The notes under the pieces: model-generated | Told to the model about the DNA's origin: nothing | What the model saw: only the letters and a program-made list of their open reading frames with translations | Databases searched by the model: none | Made by a program: the position numbers and the translations under genes | Origin: JADZAA01 sp039810485 | Lineage (GTDB): Bacteria; Bacteroidota; Ignavibacteria; Kapaibacteriales; UBA961 | Length of the DNA stretch: 7,790 nucleotides | NCBI GenBank assembly: GCA_039810485.1 | Contig: JBDHXA010000108.1 | Span: forward strand, 1-7,790 | Direction: 5' to 3' | Part shown: positions 6,597-7,790 of the stretch, piece by piece | Numbering within the stretch: the first letter of the stretch is position 1 | How the letters are laid out: each line of letters starts with the position of its first letter

Positions 6597-6602
6597 CCTT
6601 TT
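6597..6602 (-). promoter_or_regulatory. Ribosome binding site of the 127-aa gene
   Basis: On the minus strand AAAAGG lies 7 nt before the ATG at 6589, in the context TAAAAGGAAGTAAAATG. The 220-aa gene has almost the same context. Such Shine-Dalgarno sites are unlike the pnt genes on the other strand, which lack them. Confidence 0.6.
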
Positions 6603-6690
6603 AAATGTAAGATAATTAAATTAAAATTATTACGAAAGGAATTTATAAGAATATTGAAGTTTGCTGTATTTTAAAATAGATAGAAACAAC

Positions 6691-6830
6691 GTAAAAAAAA
6701 GAATTGGAATATTTTTATGAAAAAGTATCGCTCACTTGAAACCGAGCAGATTACAGCATATTCTTGCTCATATTTTTCTACTTTGAAACAGCACTATACT
6801 TTTCTATGTTGGATTAATATATTTTTAAGT
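6691..6830 (-). repeat. Diverged intergenic element, copy A
   Basis: This region resembles 7563-7702 along its length. Shared blocks on the plus strand are GTAAAAAAAA at the left end, CTTGAAAnCGA in the middle, ATACTTTTC near 6796-6804 and ATTAATAT near 6814-6821. On the minus strand GCTC (6747-6744) pairs with GAGC (6733-6730) around a loop containing TTTCAAG, then comes a U-rich stretch. The element lies between the stop of the 220-aa gene and the start of the 127-aa gene, so it may end the first transcript and/or start the second. Homology was judged by eye and not scored. Confidence 0.5.
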
Positions 6831-6833
6831 TTT

Positions 6834-7496
6834 TTAATTGCTGTAAAACGATGCTTGGTTTGACTGATTGTTGAAGTTGTTTACTTTAGGAACAATAAAT
6901 CGTCCAGTAATATACCCTAGTATTGGTCCGCCAATTGTCAAAAATAACGATGCAAGTATTGCAACTAATACTTTAGGGATGTTTTCGCCAAATTTGATAT
7001 TTAATTGAGTCGCTCCCATAGTAACAAGGGCTGCCAGAAGCCATCCAATCATTGAATATAATACACAATTAGCAGATTTAGCTGTTATCTTTTTGAATAC
7101 AAATATATATTGAAGCCATCCGCTGATCAATGAACCCAACAAAACAGTAAATGGGAGAATGGTTTCTACTGCTATTGAAGCGTCAGATTTTACAAACTCT
7201 AAGATTACAGCAACAATATCTTGCAAGATAAATGCAATCGAAAAGCCAATAATTGTAGACCAGAATAATCCTTGTGAAGACAATAAGTATTTACGGATAG
7301 CAAGCCATTGCATTAGACCTACACCGGCGCCCATTCCAATGCCAACTGCCGCTTGTCCGCTTCGTATTCCTACCACTTTAGAAGTTACTTCGCCAACTAC
7401 AGCCAGTCCAACTACCAATAATATTCCGACAAACCACCCGTAAGTCGTAAATAACACCCACCTTTTCATTGTGAGTTGTTTTGAAATCGTAGTCAT
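6834..7496 (-). CDS. Multi-pass membrane protein with internal duplication, unknown function
   Basis: This 220-aa protein has about six membrane helices (roughly 13-34, 49-66, 77-98, 112-134, 146-163, 174-198) and a polar Asn/Gln/Ser-rich tail from about 205. Two halves share a pattern: GLMQW (60-64) followed 21 residues later by IIG84, and GWLQY (126-130) followed 22 residues later by MIG151. A glycine-rich stretch precedes or follows each. This GxxQW repeat is familiar from uncharacterised membrane proteins in cyanobacteria and other bacteria, but I know no function. The start at 7496 is supported by AAAAGG 6 nt upstream; Met10 (7469) lacks such a site. The last helix contains GGPILGYITGRF, a small-residue packing motif. 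It is convergent with nothing and lies in a minus-strand series with the 127-aa gene. Confidence 0.82.
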   Translation of the reverse strand: MTTISKQLTMKRWVLFTTYGWFVGILLVVGLAVVGEVTSKVVGIRSGQAAVGIGMGAGVGLMQWLAIRKYLLSSQGLFWSTIIGFSIAFILQDIVAVILEFVKSDASIAVETILPFTVLLGSLISGWLQYIFVFKKITAKSANCVLYSMIGWLLAALVTMGATQLNIKFGENIPKVLVAILASLFLTIGGPILGYITGRFIVPKVNNFNNQSNQASFYSN

Positions 7497-7502
7497 TTTA
7501 TA

Positions 7503-7508
7503 CCTTTT
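7503..7508 (-). promoter_or_regulatory. Ribosome binding site of the 220-aa gene
   Basis: AAAAGG on the minus strand lies 6 nt before the ATG at 7496, in the context TAAAAGGTATAAAATG. It decides for this start over the in-frame Met at codon 10. Confidence 0.6.
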
Positions 7509-7562
7509 AGAAAATAATGCATGCGGTCAATTTGATTATGGTCATTTTTAGATTGAAATAAT

Positions 7563-7702
7563 GTAAAAAAAAAACTGAAGCAATGCTTCTGAAAATATCA
7601 TTCGCTTGAAAACGAAAATATTTAATCGTTTTATTGTTTGTATATTCTGTTCTGATTTAGCGCAATACTTTTCGAATCTGGCCAATTAATATGGTTGTTT
7701 TC
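7563..7702 (-). repeat. Diverged intergenic element, copy B
   Basis: This is the counterpart of 6691-6830. On the minus strand TTCG (7616-7613 area) pairs with CGAA (7605-7602 area) around the loop TTTTCAAG, equivalent to the GCTC/GAGC hairpin of copy A with different stem bases but nearly the same loop. It then runs into a clear hairpin and a T10 tract. Beyond the T-tract both copies continue with ACrTTrTTTCwATCTA on the minus strand. It lies upstream of the 220-aa gene. Confidence 0.5.
7565..7589 (-). terminator. Intrinsic terminator reading leftward
   Basis: On the minus strand GAAGC (7589-7585) pairs with GCTTC (7581-7577) around a 3-nt loop, and a run of ten T (7574-7565) follows after two bases. 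It would end a minus-strand transcript coming from beyond 7590, whose gene is not visible in this window. The stem is short, but the T-tract is strong. It lies about 69 nt before the 220-aa gene start, so that gene's promoter must lie in the gap between. Confidence 0.6.
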
Positions 7703-7787
7703 TATTCGCGAAATTAAGGTGGGTTCTAAAAATTAGTTTTTTTATTTTTTCAGACACAAGTCAGAACCTTTTTAAAATCTGTTCTGA
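7646..7787. repeat. Cluster of GTTCTGA repeats at the right edge
   Basis: TCTGTTCTGA occurs as a direct repeat at 7646-7655 and 7778-7787. The complement TCAGAAC is at 7761-7767 and forms a 7-bp inverted repeat with GTTCTGA at 7781-7787 around 13 nt. GGTTCT 7722-7727 also pairs with AGAACC 7763-7768. No ORF longer than a few codons is supportable in this AT-rich stretch. It could be part of a structured 3' region or a binding site; function unknown. Confidence 0.4.
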
Positions 7788-7790
7788 AAA

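Noticed and set aside
6717..6863. A 48-residue plus-strand ORF
   Set aside because: It overlaps the intergenic repeat and the 3' end of the 220-aa gene on the other strand, has no ribosome binding site, and is not kept open in the related copy B.
6053..7702. Integron gene-cassette array with attC sites
   Set aside because: The same-strand small genes and repeated intergenic elements suggested it, but I see no GTTRRRY/RYYYAAC core pair bounding the elements and no integrase gene.

Overview
The window looks like chromosome from a member of the Bacteroidota/Chlorobiota (FCB) group, possibly a lineage near Chlorobi, Ignavibacteria or Kapabacteria. Three things point there. The malate dehydrogenase is of the lactate-dehydrogenase-like type and reads close to the Chlorobium enzyme as I remember it. 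A promoter of Bacteroidota form (TTG, 19-nt gap, TATATTTG) precedes the ribosomal genes. Several plus-strand genes start without a Shine-Dalgarno sequence. The lineage is an inference; no rRNA is present to confirm it.

Left part, about 1-4864, plus strand, housekeeping. rplU (L21) and rpmA (L27) form a two-gene ribosomal operon with a promoter upstream and a strong hairpin terminator after it. Next is mdh, a complete NAD-type malate dehydrogenase. After a 218-nt gap comes a three-gene pyridine nucleotide transhydrogenase operon, pntAA-pntAB-pntB, with the alpha subunit split in two as in Rhodospirillum rubrum. Malate dehydrogenase makes or uses NADH, and the proton-driven transhydrogenase exchanges reducing equivalents between NADH and NADPH, so the block is a coherent redox neighbourhood.

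Middle, 4902-5396: a 164-aa protein of unknown family with a hydrophobic N-terminus follows pntB on the same strand.

Right part, about 5400-7790, minus strand, AT-richer and accessory in character. It holds a broken TMEM175-family potassium channel gene (5493-6052; one in-frame TAG plus three small indels), a small four-helix membrane protein (6206-6589), and a six-helix membrane protein with an internal duplication (6834-7496). The intergenic regions upstream of the last two genes are diverged copies of one roughly 140-nt element that contains a hairpin and ends in a T-tract on the minus strand. A third, weaker relative may lie upstream of the pseudogene. No CRISPR array, transposase, integrase or RNA gene was seen. 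The most informative observations are the reconstructed pseudogene and the repeated intergenic element.
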